A stretch of DNA of 64,000 bases from Pithys albifrons albifrons. Lineage: Eukaryota; Chordata; Aves; Passeriformes; Thamnophilidae. Below the pieces are notes generated by a model, which was not told the DNA's origin, made no database searches, and worked only from the letters and a program-made list of their open reading frames with translations. The translations under genes were made by a program, and so were the position numbers. The stretch is from positions 44,099,601 through 44,163,600 of the forward strand of contig NC_092461.1 of the NCBI RefSeq assembly GCF_047495875.1, read 5' to 3'. Below, in pieces: positions 36,272 through 48,520 of the stretch (the stretch's first letter is position 1; the number at the start of each line of letters is the position of its first letter).

Positions 36272-37013
36272 CAGAAATTCCTTCTGATATCCAACCTGAA
36301 TCTCTCCTGCTGGAGCTTGGGGCTCTGTCCTCTTGTGACTCGTTGCATGCGAGAAGAAGCTAACCCTCAACTTGCTACAACCTCCTTTCAGGTTAGTTGT
36401 AGAGAGTGATAAGGTCACCCCTGAGCCTCCTTTTCTCCAGCCTCCTTTCTCCAAACTCAGCTCCCTCTGCTTCTCCTCATAGGATTTACCCTCTAGATAC
36501 TTCACCAGCTTCATTGCATCTCTCTGGATTTGCTACAGCACCTCAATGTCTTTCTTGAATTGAGGGGCCCAGAACTGGATACAGTATCCAAGGTGTGGAC
36601 TCACCAGTGCAGAGTACAGGGGGGCAATCACTTCCTTAGTCCTGCTGACAATACTATTGTGGATAAAAGCCAGAATGCCACTGACATTCTTGGCCAGATG
36701 GGCACACTGCTGGGTCACATTTAGCAACCTGTTGACCAAGCACCCCCAGGTCCTTTACTGCTGGGCAACTTTTCAGCCACTATTCCCTGAGTGCTGCATG
36801 GGGTTGTTGTGACCCCAGAGCAGGACCTTGGCTGTGTTGAACTTCATGCCATTAGTTTCAGCCCATCAATTCAACCTGTCCAGATCCCCTTCCAGAGCCT
36901 TCCTACCCTCCAGCAGATCAGCGCTCCCACCAAACTTGGTGTCACCTTCCAAATTCCTGGGGGCACACTTGATCCCATCATTCAGATCATCAGTGAAGAT
37001 ACTAAACTTGAAA
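36272..37013 (-). mobile_element. CR1 lacking its 3' end, minus strand, ~740 bp
   Basis: From ATTCCTTCTGATATCCAACC rightward the sequence matches reverse-complemented CR1 3' untranslated region and the ORF2 C-terminal half, through AGATACTAAAC near 37010. Key blocks are TTTCAGGTTAGTTGTAGAGA, AGCACCTCAATGTCTTTCTT and CCCAGGTCCTTTACTGCTGG. The terminal ~200 bases of CR1, including the TCATAGAATCATAG signature, are missing at the left edge. This is unusual, because CR1 insertions normally keep the 3' end. A deletion after insertion, also removing the facing half of the LTR, explains both. Confidence 0.88.
36533..36739 (-). pseudogene. CR1 ORF2 reverse-transcriptase C-terminal remnant
   Basis: This 68-codon minus-strand open segment contains the conserved post-palm stretch of CR1 ORF2: NVTQQCAHLAKNVSGIL, SRTKEVIAPLYSALVSPHL and QFWAPQFKKDIE. 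It encodes only a fragment of the C-terminal region, with no catalytic palm motif, and is bounded by decayed sequence on both sides. Not functional. Confidence 0.8.
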
Positions 37014-40000
37014 AAACTGTGTTTGATACATTGTGCTATTCAGCCTCTATGAGAGTATCACAAACAAAACCTATTGTCTTTGATTTTCTACAGTTATAAT
37101 TAGACAGTGAATGTATTTTATTTTTTTTAAGAGAGTCATTAGTAAAAATATAAGAGTTTAGGAAAATATCTGTAGTCCAGCTATAACTTTCTTCTAAGAG
37201 CTTCAAATAACCTTTTAAGGTCTGAGTCTGATGGAAAAGCATTTTGATTCTTGTAAATTTCTAATAGATATCAACAAATGTCAATCAATGGTTAATTCAA
37301 AAAAGAATAATGATTCCAAATATTTCTGGATATTTTCAGACAGTGATCAGTTACAGTATTTTGGAAGATTTATATCATGCATCTCATCTCATCTCTGAGT
37401 ATTTTAAGTTTACAGGTCTCATGAGTTCATTTAGAAATAAGAAAGCCCATAAAAGTTAGTCTTTTATGTGTCTTATCAAGGGTGTTACAGCATATAATAT
37501 TAGTACTGAGATTTAATGCCAATATGAAGGTTGACCAACCAAGCTACATTTAACTGAGGAAACCTGAAAAAACATCAGAGAGAGAAACTGAATTTAAAAA
37601 ACCAGTCAAGCAGAGCACATTTTAAACCATTTGCACCTGTGAGGAAGGGTATCTTCTTAATATGCTTTGAAAAACACAGAAAATGCTTTAGTAAGACAGG
37701 CTTTTACCTATAATGAAAGAGCTCAGCATGGCACATGCTATTGGATCAAAACCTTTTGGACAAGTGAGTTATTTCATGCTTCAAGGAACTTTATTCTCTC
37801 TTTCCTGTACTTTTCTTTCTCCACAACATTTCTGCTTTGTAATTTTGCAATGCAAGTTGCAACTCAACCATACAGAGAAATATGTGTAATTAAAAATATG
37901 TGAGGCATCAAACAAGACTAAATATGGAACATGATGGATGCTCTTTGTGTTTGTTATCTTCCACAGAAACTGTGTTGGACTTGGAGGTCCTGTCAAACAG
38001 AATGGAGAAGTATGTAGTCACATAATTTGCACTTTACAATTGTTAGGCTAACATAACCAGTTTTAAAATATGTGGCTTGTTTTATTGAGTTTCCCACACT
38101 GTGTTTTGATAGCATTAAAATATTTTAATTGTATAATTGGATGGAAGACAGAAAAGAATAATAAAAAACCCCAAACAAACAAACAAAAACCACACCAAAT
38201 TAAAACACACCAAAAAACCACCCCAAACTAACAAAAATTAAATAAAGAGAGTGGGGGAAAAGGGATCAAAAGAAAATCTAGAACTTTAAAGGTAAGAAAA
38301 TCAGTCAGAAAGAAGTAAAATGATTAATAGTTTTTGAGACATTATAATTTACCTCAAGTCAATCATAAACACAAGAATCAATAGAGCAGGAATCCAGTCA
38401 GACCCTAATTGACTGGTTTTGAGTTCACCAGGGATTTTTTAGTTCTCAGCAGACACTAAAGGCTGCCAGCCTTGGGCTGCAAAATTGCTGTAACTCCGCA
38501 TGTTTCAAAAAAATTGTAAAACTACTTACTATCCTCTGAGGGTTTGACCTACTGTTTAGAAATTCCATAGCTGCAAAATTAAAGATGTTGGAAAAACAAA
38601 CAGAAAACCTGAATCACTCTGAGTTTCCCCTATATCACTGAACTGTCTCTTTGAAAATCCCAGGCAGAGTGAGACAAACAAGCTTAGGGAGGGATCCCAG
38701 TGGAGCACTCTCCCTAGCAACAATTGTCATATAAAATGTGTTTCTGCATCCTCCTCTTTTTCATGTTGCTATTTCTGGTTTAGAAACTTTGAGATGTTAC
38801 AGTCAGAGTAATTTTTGAGTCAATTGGTATTTGTAAAGGTACAAATGAGAAAAAAAGTTACACAATACTGTGTTTTCTGATAGACTCTACTTGAAAAAAG
38901 AAAGTTTTGTCACTGCACACTGACATTATTTCTATTTTTAATATTACCATCATAGAAGTTTATATTTTTATGTTTTGTTACAAGAATTAAAGATTAGAAA
39001 ACCATTTATTTTGTTATGCTTATTTAGGGCTGTTCCAGGTCAAGTTTCTGATGAGCTGAAGTCCCACTTTTGCTTCTTACACACAGGTTTGTTTTTCTTG
39101 ATGATAGTAGTGTCCTATGGCATTTGTTTCTTTCAGCTTAGTCAATCCTAAAATCTCGATAAATACACTCTCTGTTGTACAAAATTCAGGTTATTTTGAA
39201 GTGCTTAGATCTTACAGTCAGTGTATGTATGGTTAGAAGAGCCAGTTGCATCCAAAATGGATGAAGGTGATTAGTGCAACAGCTGAAGGGCAAGATGGCA
39301 GTTAGTAAGAGTTTGAAAACAAGTCCATCCTGGACTAAAAGTTTCCAGAATGCAGTAATTTGGAATTCACTTTCAGTCAAAAGCTATTTTTTGTATTCAA
39401 TTTCTTGATCTATTGGCTTTTCCAGAACATGCAAAAATAAGTTCTACAAAATTACATTGCATCATATGAAAAAAATCAATTTTCTTTAAAACTGATATTT
39501 TTAATTAAATTCACTCCCTTTATTTTTATAAGAAAAAAGAACATTTCCCTATGTGCAACTGTATGCCATTCATGATTTAAAATGGAGCTCATTATTCCAC
39601 GTTTACATCTTATTTGGTGTTTTATGTCTCTGATCTCTTGCAGCCTACCCTAGAACATTTTCCAGATCCAGTGTTGCTTCATCTTCTTGAGACAGTCTGA
39701 TATAAACTATGAACAATGTTTAAGAAACACTATAGATTTGGGAATTTGACTAATTATATTTTCTGGTTTAATATCAATTCTTAGTATTTCTTATATTTTT
39801 TGTTGTCATTGTTGGGTTTTTTGTTGTTTGTTTGGTCAATTTTCTTGTTCACATATTGACAAACTTTAGCCCTTTTTGACAGAGCCATCTCATTTCTGCT
39901 ACATTCAGGAACACTTGCATAATATACAGAATAGCTTTCCAGAGTAGCAGCTTATTCTGACATCGTAATACTCAGTAATGTCTGCGGAACACTCTTGGGT

Positions 40001-41499
40001 GCACTGGCTGTGGATTCCTCATGGTGCTTTTTAATGACATGGGATCTGCCTGCAAAAATATCCTGTGCCCAAAGGTAAGGAAAGTAGAATTATTCCATAT
40101 TGAAGAATGCAATGAGAAGCTACTTTCCTAAATGTTATCTAGACTTGTTTGTAACTAGAAAATGTCATCATTTTTATTTTTCTAAATGCCTTTTCTCAGA
40201 GTTCTTAAAAACCGGTCCAGTCTGATTATATCACTTAAGGATCAATGACCCGCATATGCATTTCATTACTTCATTAAATATTGGTTCCTGATTTCCCATT
40301 TTTCCTGTGTTTTACTCTTTTTGTGTTACTTGAATACTCTCTGGCTTTTGATTGATTTTATGTAAAGTAAATTGCTGTCCTCCTCTTCTGTCCTCTGGCC
40401 TGGATATATTTCCAATGGTCCTTAGTATCTTAAAGGAGTTTTCAGAATCAAAAGGTACCTGAAGAAAGCAGCAGTAGGCCTTTTTAGGTTCAGTTTGAGT
40501 GGAAATGCTTTCTGAAAAGCTGCCCAATGCAGTTGCATCTCCACACCATTAGATTTGCCTCTTCTTTAACTTTGGTAAGAATATCATCTGTAATAATCCA
40601 AATCCTTGTACTTTCCTTCAAAGCCTAGTTTATTTTATGCCAGTATTGCCTTGCAGACCAGACCCTTTAATACCCAAAGCCCTTTGTCCCCAATGATAGT
40701 TGTCAAGAGGCATGTGAAATATTGCCAAGCTGTTCCAATGACACTGATACTGTGCATATAAAAATGCACACAGTCAGCAGTTTAATCTGGTAAATCTTCT
40801 AGAGTGTCCTCAATGGCAGGCAAAGATTAGTCATTCTTTTCCATTGCTTAGTTGGATGGCCTTGTATGAATTAATCTGAATATTTTCTCATGGTACAAAA
40901 TTTACATTTTTATCAATGATAGCTGGGATTGGGATATTGTTGTTGAGATATGGAGGGGGGTTTGCTTGCATGTTATTTGTATGTTTATTTTTAGAGGTTT
41001 TTCAGTCCTTTTGTATGACAAAATCTTAATTTTGCATATGACATTGTGTGTATTGATATTTTTGATTTTGCTGCAATTGTATCTACAATCCCTAATGAGT
41101 GTTTTCCTTCCTTTTCCATTCTGAGGATATCTTCAAATTATCCTCTGGTCATGTCTATATATGGTACTGCTTTGTTGCTCAGCAACAATATCTCAGAATA
41201 CAACATTCTTTTGTGTGTTTTTACTGAACATTTTATATTTGCAAGATTTGTCTTTACTGTTAGAGTCATTATGAGACATCTCAAACACTTTTTTCCTCCA
41301 TTTGGTTTAAATTAATATTGCTGGTTTTCAGCATTGCTTGGATTAGAGGTATAACTGAATTAGCCACCAATATGATAGTGTAGCTACAGACACAGCATTT
41401 GAGCGGTCTTTGCAATATATGCTCACTAAGGATGTCTGCATAGACTTTTCATAGGTTATAATGCCTTTTCCACCAGAGTTTTGAAACTATTCAAACAAA
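37014..41499. other. AT-rich unique DNA
   Basis: Contains an A/C-rich low-complexity tract at 38161-38240 and T/G-rich simple sequence near 39798-39836. No gene, RNA or repeat family recognised. Plus frame 41046-41315 (89 codons) has no domain. Confidence 0.45.
38161..38240 (+). repeat. A/C-rich low-complexity tract
   Basis: Repeated CAAA, CCAAA and CACACC units over about 80 bases, with almost no G or T. Confidence 0.7.
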
Positions 41500-42300
41500 A
41501 CCTAGACTGCAGATGACTTAGTCACAGAAGACACAGATGAGACTTGAGATCATTAAATACGTTCTTTGCCTAAAATCTTCACCAGGAGGGGCTCTAAGGC
41601 ACCTGTGATCAGTGAAAGATTCCAAGATTGAGAACTACCAGCAGTGGCTAAGAGCTGAGTCAGGGATTACTTGAGAGGGTTGAACCTATGAAAGTATACA
41701 GAAATAAAAGTCTGCATCCACTGATTCTGGGAGATCTGGCTGCATTCATCTTTAACAGGTCATAGAGATAGTGGGAATATTCCCAATAACTGGAGAAATA
41801 CAAATATTGCACCCACCTTTCAAGAAATCCAAAAGAACAATCTAGCTAATTAAAGGCCAGTCACTGTTTGCTCCCTGTGGAAATCATAGAGCAAGTCATG
41901 TTGAAACAAATTTATGGCCATAAAAAAAGACGACTGGGGGTAGTCAGCATGGATTTCTAAATGCTAAATCATACTTGACCAATCTGATTGCCTCTTATGA
42001 TAAAGAAAGCATTGGATTGCATCCAATTTGATCAGTAAGGCTTTCAACATTGTTTCCGAAAATATTCTTGAAGCCAGACTTTATGGTTTATATGAGTGAA
42101 CAACTAGATGAGCAAATACTTGATTCCAAGTTCAGGCTCAGAATTTATTGGTTAGTGGATCACACTCCTCCATCAAGGCAGGTAATGTAGAATAACACAA
42201 GAGTATATCCTGGATCATTTCTTGTTTAATATCATTATTATTAACCAGAAGGAGGAACTTTCATCAGTTTTGCATAGACCACTAAACTGAGGTGAAAAGT
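41500..42300 (+). mobile_element. CR1 ORF2 core fragment (reverse transcriptase), plus strand
   Basis: Nucleotide blocks in CR1 order include GAACTACCAGCAGTGGCTAA, GAGTCAGGGATTACTTGAGA, AATACAAATATTGCACCCACC, GGCCAGTCACTGTTTGCTCC, AGTCAGCATGGATTTCTAAA and TCATACTTGACCAATCTGAT. They correspond to the linker and the fingers/palm of the reverse transcriptase. The frame is broken many times. The region expected to encode the catalytic FADD motif reads TTT GCA TAG ACC (42269-42280), so the aspartates are lost to a stop and a substitution. Both the 5' part and the 3' end are absent, so the copy is old and was deleted after insertion. Confidence 0.82.
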
Positions 42301-44012
42301 GAAATAACCATACATTTTCACTCAATGTAAGGAAATATCAGCTTATTACTTGGGTATAAAAGAATTTTCCCCTTTGTTTTTCATTTGATGTATGGTTTGA
42401 TTTTTTTAAAATAATATTCTTTGAATCACATTAATTAAGATATATTAAAATATATCTGTATAGAGAAGCACCCAAAAATATACTCCTTCCTGTTCCCTAT
42501 TCTATGTCTTCATGCCTGTGTTAGACCCATTTTACTGTTTTCTAGCGAATTCACAAATCTTGAATTGAAACAACAAGAGTCACATATACAAAAATATAGA
42601 AATTTCTGTTTAGAGTAACTCAAAATATCTATCTCACAGTATGGGGTCTTTGTTTTTTGTTTCCTCATGACTACCCATCACTTTTCCCGGAGGAATTGTA
42701 TAAGTCAAATGTAACTGAATAGCAAGAAAGTTTCCAAAATGTACGGTAATAAATTGAAAACAGGCAAGTCCTTCAGTATTTAGTCTGGGTGTAAAGATTT
42801 CATGTTTCAGTTTCAGTTGTGGCAGTGACTGACTTTGGACAACTTTTCTGACTTTTTCTCCTTGTTCTTTATTCAGCTCAGCTGCACACCTGAGTAAAAA
42901 GCAAGTCATACTGACAGCCAGCTGCTATACCTAACCCATACACTCTGGGGAAATAAATTGAAAAGGAATAGGGAGGAAAGAGAACACACCAGAACACCTA
43001 CCATTTCAAAACAGCTAATTGCAAGTAGCAAAGAAGAGTCTAAATAACGTGCACATTCTGAAAGTCCTTAGTGAGCATTACCAAAATTATTCTTGTTGCA
43101 GCGGTTTTTAATCTCATGAAAAAATGCTGTTTGCTGACATTTTATCGTGAGTTGACAAAGCACTGTTTAATACCTGGCACTTGCATTCTACCTTCTGTAT
43201 GCTCTGTTTTCTGCTTATGATAATAAACAAGTTTTGTTTAAAATTGTATCAGGCAACACTAAACATTGCTAGTGCTTGTCAGACTTAAGTGGAATCAATG
43301 AGTAAAATTTTGTAACAATGTAAAATCTTGCTTAAGTTCTCTCTGTCTCTCTGATCAGAACTGATTTACAGACTGTGAGTGAGACCAGCTTCAGTGCTTC
43401 ATTACTGAGCAATGTCAGAATTGAGACATACTGTCACAGCAGTGTGGAAAGCACAGTAGTGATGATCTCCCTTTTATAGCAGACATCATTTCAACTTCGA
43501 TAACATACTCATCATCAGATTGGCCTTATGAACAGTGACAGCTTGTGTGTTTGCCAATGGGATTAATAACACCTATTCTGGGTTTTGTGCAGAATGAGGA
43601 GGAAGTGTAACCTGTTGTTGGAAATTTTCTATATACATATGACTTCAAGAAAATAAATAAATTTAGAGTTACATGCCTAAATTTAGGTATCTGAAATAGT
43701 AGTTGATAAATGAGTACACAGAGAAATGTTGTGTTGCTCCAAGAAGAGGTAAAACCTTAAAGTCTGTTACAAAGAGCAGGAAATCTATTTTTTTATGATT
43801 TACTTGGTACAGTTTATTTCCCAGTCCATGATGAGTCTGTTCAGTGAAGAGGACAACCATAACGTCCTCATGAGTAAAGGGCAGTAGGCAGTCTTTCTCA
43901 TAGTGTGCCCTGCAAGTGTTCACAGATTTCACGCTCCTCTTAGTCTTTAGGTTAGTTGCCAATGACAGGCCACAACCATAAGGACTTCAGCTTGGTCCCT
44001 AGATCAATCCTC

Positions 44013-44028
44013 TTTTTTTTTTTTTTTT
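44013..44028 (+). repeat. Poly-T run (16)
   Basis: T homopolymer between TCCTC and CCCTACC. No retroposed sequence is recognisable beside it. Confidence 0.85.
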
Positions 44029-44707
44029 CCCTACCACAGATGACAGCAGTGAAATTCTGAGATTGTGCCCAACCACAAAATGTTTGTTTAAAAAGTAGTT
44101 TTTGGAGTAACCAAGGGTAAGCAACACACTTGCCCTTTATTTCAACCTGCTTCATAGCACTAAACATAATAGTGAAATTTACTGAAGAATTATTAGTCTT
44201 ACACACCTAAGACAGCAGAAGACAACATATTGCTGTGAGGCATCTTGCCAGAGACTGGTGATTTAAAAGTTGTGATGCCAACACATTTTAAAGCACATGG
44301 TTTAAATGCCACTGTTGTCTAATCCTTATTTATATCTTGTAACTAGGAAACACTGAGGTGCAGAACAGAACTCTGCATCATACAGATACAGCTGAAAATC
44401 TAACACAGCCCAAGCATTGTCATTTCCACATGAGCTTTGAACCTGATTTATTGAATGTAGTCTATCAATGTTACACCAGGAATGGTGTGGTTACAGAACC
44501 TTTTACATTGTAAGAATGTATCATTATGGTTCCTCCTTAAGAAGAAAGAAAATTTTTTGCTAAATACTCAGTATTTTTCAACATGCTGGGCTGTGTAAAA
44601 CTGATAATGAGTTGAAAATTAAGACTGTCAGCAGAACATTTTACAAAAGGGTACATAAGCCAGTCAAATCCAGAAACTATAATGAACTTTTTGTTTGTGT
44701 TTTTCTA

Positions 44708-44737
44708 GGGGATGAGGTGGCGGGGTTGGGGGTGGGG
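44708..44737 (+). other. G-rich tract, near G-quadruplex motif
   Basis: Four G4+ runs: GGGG, a 10-base spacer with GG pairs, then GGGG-TT-GGGGG-T-GGGG. The first loop exceeds the usual limit of 7, so folding is plausible but not canonical. Confidence 0.4.
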
Positions 44738-46079
44738 AATGTGTGGAAAGGGCTGAGCTGGGTGGTTTGGATTTGGGGTTAAGTTCCTTTGTTTGGGAGG
44801 AGGAGCAAGGAGAAGCTCATGAGGAAAGGAAATGGACCAGCCCTTTTATAGCTTTAGAAAACATGCCCAGAATTACTGTGGTAGAACTAAAAATATACTG
44901 TGACTTTATCTTACAGTTTAAGCTACTATCATAAACATCAATATTCAATAGACAGAAATCTAAAGCTCTTCATCAGCACCGATTCCCAATGAACTCAAGG
45001 GTAGTTTTGCATTTGTAAGGACAAAGTGACAAACACCTCTCTCTGAAGGAGGCCAACCCAAAGTTTATGCAGAACTAAAATCTGTCATATATGTTGTTTT
45101 GAAGGCTTATGTCCCACTTAGAAGATGATTTTTTTTAAATCTTGAAACCTACAGGATTTTCTCAGAAAATACACTTAGCTCTTGTAATATAGTAATTATA
45201 ACCTTTCCATGGGTTTTTACTTATTATTGCACCATTGTACCACATATGTCTCACTTTATTGATGATAGCAGTCTCCTTAGACTTAACTCACTAATTTAGC
45301 ACTGAAATTAGTGGGATATGTTAATGTAAAACAGGTAGGAGAACACTAATTTTAATAGGATAGTTATATGAATGAACAGTGAAAGATTTCACCCATCCAT
45401 TAATTAATAATAATAAAATGCAAATCAGTTTTACAGAGACAACTTCAACAAGATAAATGTTCTTCGCATTAAACACAGATGTCCAAGTACTTCATGAGAA
45501 AAAAAATCTTAAACTTTTTCTTTCAATCCATCTGCAAATTATGTTAACACTCATTTTCATTACTTTCAGTTTTTAGCTAATCAAACAAATATTTATCAAA
45601 TATTTTTCTTGGATAATAGGCAACATGTTCTACTGAGGCCATATTCTGTTTCACTTATTTGCAGTTACTGTATATATTCTGTATATATTCTCTTTATATA
45701 ATTTATTTGCTGGACATCTCGAGGAGTAAGATGGTATTCAATGAAATTAATAAGATGCCAGAGCATGTCTCCAAATTCTCAGGTACTTTGACATTTGGTC
45801 ATGGTTGAGCAGAAAACATTTTCAGAGAGATGATAAATAATTGTGCAACTTATATTTATCTCAGATGTAGAGCATTATTCTGAGTGACATCAGGGGATAA
45901 GTAGACAATGAGAACTAAATATCTAAGGTAAGGAAAAAAATCATCCTGTTACAAAGGATAAGAACATTAGGACTGAACTAATGAATAAACAATACCTGCC
46001 TTTTCATTCAACCTGTAAATGTTTAATAGATATTATCGGGGAGATAAGTATAAACAATGTTGGTACATGGGCAGGAAAT

Positions 46080-46118
46080 CTGAACTGATCTGAGCTGATC
46101 TGAACTGATCTGAACTGG
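46080..46118 (+). repeat. 10-bp minisatellite, four units
   Basis: Four units of CTGAACTGAT with single changes (CTGAGCTGAT in the second; the last ends CTGG). Short, and probably polymorphic. Confidence 0.9.
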
Positions 46119-48117
46119 ACAGTTGAATAGACTAAAAGTTTTAATAGTAATTCTGTGAAAAGATTTTTTGTTTTCAAAAATATAGAAAGAATGCTGTAGA
46201 CTGCTGTGTAAGTGGGAAAAGTAAATTAAAATGTACAAAAACATTGTGAAAAACTATGAAATATTTGGGATTTGAATCAATATGGGAGAGTCACTATGAA
46301 GAGAAATACATGGAAAAAGACTGTCAACAAGAAAATATGCACCAAATAGTCAGGCAAAGTTTGTGGCAAAGGTCTTGTCTGTTGTACCACCCTACTACCA
46401 GGATATTCATATGAGATGGAAAAAGGTAAAATTCATTGAACAATTTATCTGTGGGGCACATGCAAGAAAAATGTTCACTCTTACCCACTTAATAATTCTA
46501 AATGCACAGACTAGGGTGATCTCCAAATATATGAGAGGTAGAAGTACATCTGGGATTCAATACATTATATCCACAGAATCTTCATCTTATGTCCCACAAT
46601 AACTATTTTTAATCTTTTCTTTTCAGGACTTCAGTTGATGTCATATATGTTGTAATCATAGTGTGATTGACAACCAAATTAACAATCAAAAATAAATGTT
46701 TGTTAAAATACACAGGGGAGTTTCTTATCTTTTCTATCAGTTGCATCTTTGTAGAAATGACAAATTAAATAATTGCATTAAAAATAAAGACATTGGAATA
46801 AAGAAATCATCAAGAGGACAGGAAAAACAATCAACAGAGAGAAGCCTAATACATTCAAAATTAAAAACTGAAGTGGATGAAAGTGATATTTGGATGTTAG
46901 CTATTTGTGAGGTTTATATTGCTTTGGTGAAAATATTATCTCATAGTTCCTTGAAGCTCTAGCACTTTATAGAAGAGAATGATGTTCATATTTTGGATTT
47001 TAGTGCACGATAACTTTGGTACTCTTTGAATACTTGGGTTTGTCTTCAATGTAACATATACAATGAGAAGTAAATGGAATAAAATTGACCTGATTGACTA
47101 GATAAACACATATGACAAAGCATATGGTTGGTGTAATATTATTGTATCGCACCAAAATTATTACATCATGAAAATATTAAACCCTCTGCATTCAATAACC
47201 CAAATAGTCCCTTAAGTATGCATTTACAGCATACCATGATTTAGAGGAGCTACAAAATATTAAAAAAGCTGCTTATGACATCAGTGTAAGTGAGCCTGCA
47301 AGCATAAAAGGTATTTGAAGTGATAGCCTTTGAATCCTTTTTGAATTTAATAATTTATTTATTTCTATGTACACCTATTTTTGTAACCTCATATGAACAA
47401 ATATATGTGCATGCTAGTATCCCTGAAGCTTATTTGAAGTTTTTGAAGCTTATTATTAATGGGATTTGTAGAGAAGCATCTCTATTGCTTGTCATTAAAT
47501 TATAGTTTGCTCAAACTATATATGTTCCAAGGACAAGACATACATATAAATCCTTCATTTTACTTGTATGCAGATATTAGTAGTGGAATAGATTTTCTAG
47601 AGATGCATCTTATCGCTATTAATCTTTGTAGTTATAGTATAAAACTATAAAAGTTCTAGTCATGTTATACAGATAGGGGATTTTATTTTTGTGTGTGTGG
47701 TAACCATGACAGCCATTGAATCAAGTTTCAAAACACTTACACTGAAGAAGACAGCCATCTCTTAAGACAGTCTTGTGATAAAACCTACAAAATTTAAGCT
47801 ACAGCCAGGGAGTAGCAGGTTATCTGGATTGTGCCTGTGTATACACCCACTGCACTTAGTTATTAATTTCCTGTGTGATGTAGGAGCTCCCCACTTTGTC
47901 TGCATAGAAAAGCCAACAAACTGGCCTGAAGCAAAGACTCATTGGCAACAACCTGAGTTCAGGCAGTCATGAAGATTTCTCAGGTAGTTTCTGCTGCACC
48001 TGCACTGACTGATAGGCACTGTTTGCATGGTTGCTATGTTGATTAACCCTCTGGATGAAGAATGTGGCCAGAGACAGCTAAAGGCCACTCCTGATATAAA
48101 ACTGATGAAAATGTTAC

Positions 48118-48520
48118 ATAAAAATTATTTTTGTAAATAGCCAGTAGAAACTGCTCTTGCAGATGCAAAATGTTAACATAAGACAATCCTTTTTAAATAG
48201 ATGAGATAGTTCAGAGATGTTTTGTACATGGTTTTATATAAATAGCAGAAGTGAATAACTCATATGCTGAGGGGTCATGGGGGACCATGGGCCAGCTGGA
48301 CATAAGAACTGAGCAGATCAGCGATTTGAGGAGGCCCTCTCAGTCCAGACGGATGTTATCACAAGGACTCTTGCAACAAAGATTCCCATCACCCTCTGGA
48401 TTGCAACCAATCCTGCTGTCACAGAATTCAATTCCCATTACAGTATTCAAAAGATCCCAATAAATTAGCTTTTGTTTGTTGGTTGGTCTTGGTTTTATAT
48501 TGTGTTCTTTAACAGGCATT
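48118..48520 (+). mobile_element. Possible ERV LTR fragment (tentative)
   Basis: A TATA-like TATATAAATA at 48234-48244 precedes a GC-richer segment by a few tens of bases, and an AATAAA at 48459-48464 follows about 215 bases later, then a T/G-rich stretch. The order and spacing fit LTR U3-R-U5. I do not recognise the family and found no TG...CA ends or target duplication, so chance is a real alternative. Confidence 0.28.

Larger units (their letters stand above)
42301..48117. other. AT-rich unique DNA with simple repeats
   Basis: Includes a 16-base T run, a G-rich tract at 44708-44737, a duplicated CTGTATATATT at about 45669-45691 and a 10-bp minisatellite at 46080. Open frames (42634-42909, 43669-43962, 46696-46962, among others) have no recognised domain. 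Confidence 0.45.

Noticed and set aside
36791..37099. Plus-strand frame of 102 codons
   Set aside because: Mostly antisense to CR1 ORF2 at 36272-37013, with its tail in AT-rich DNA.
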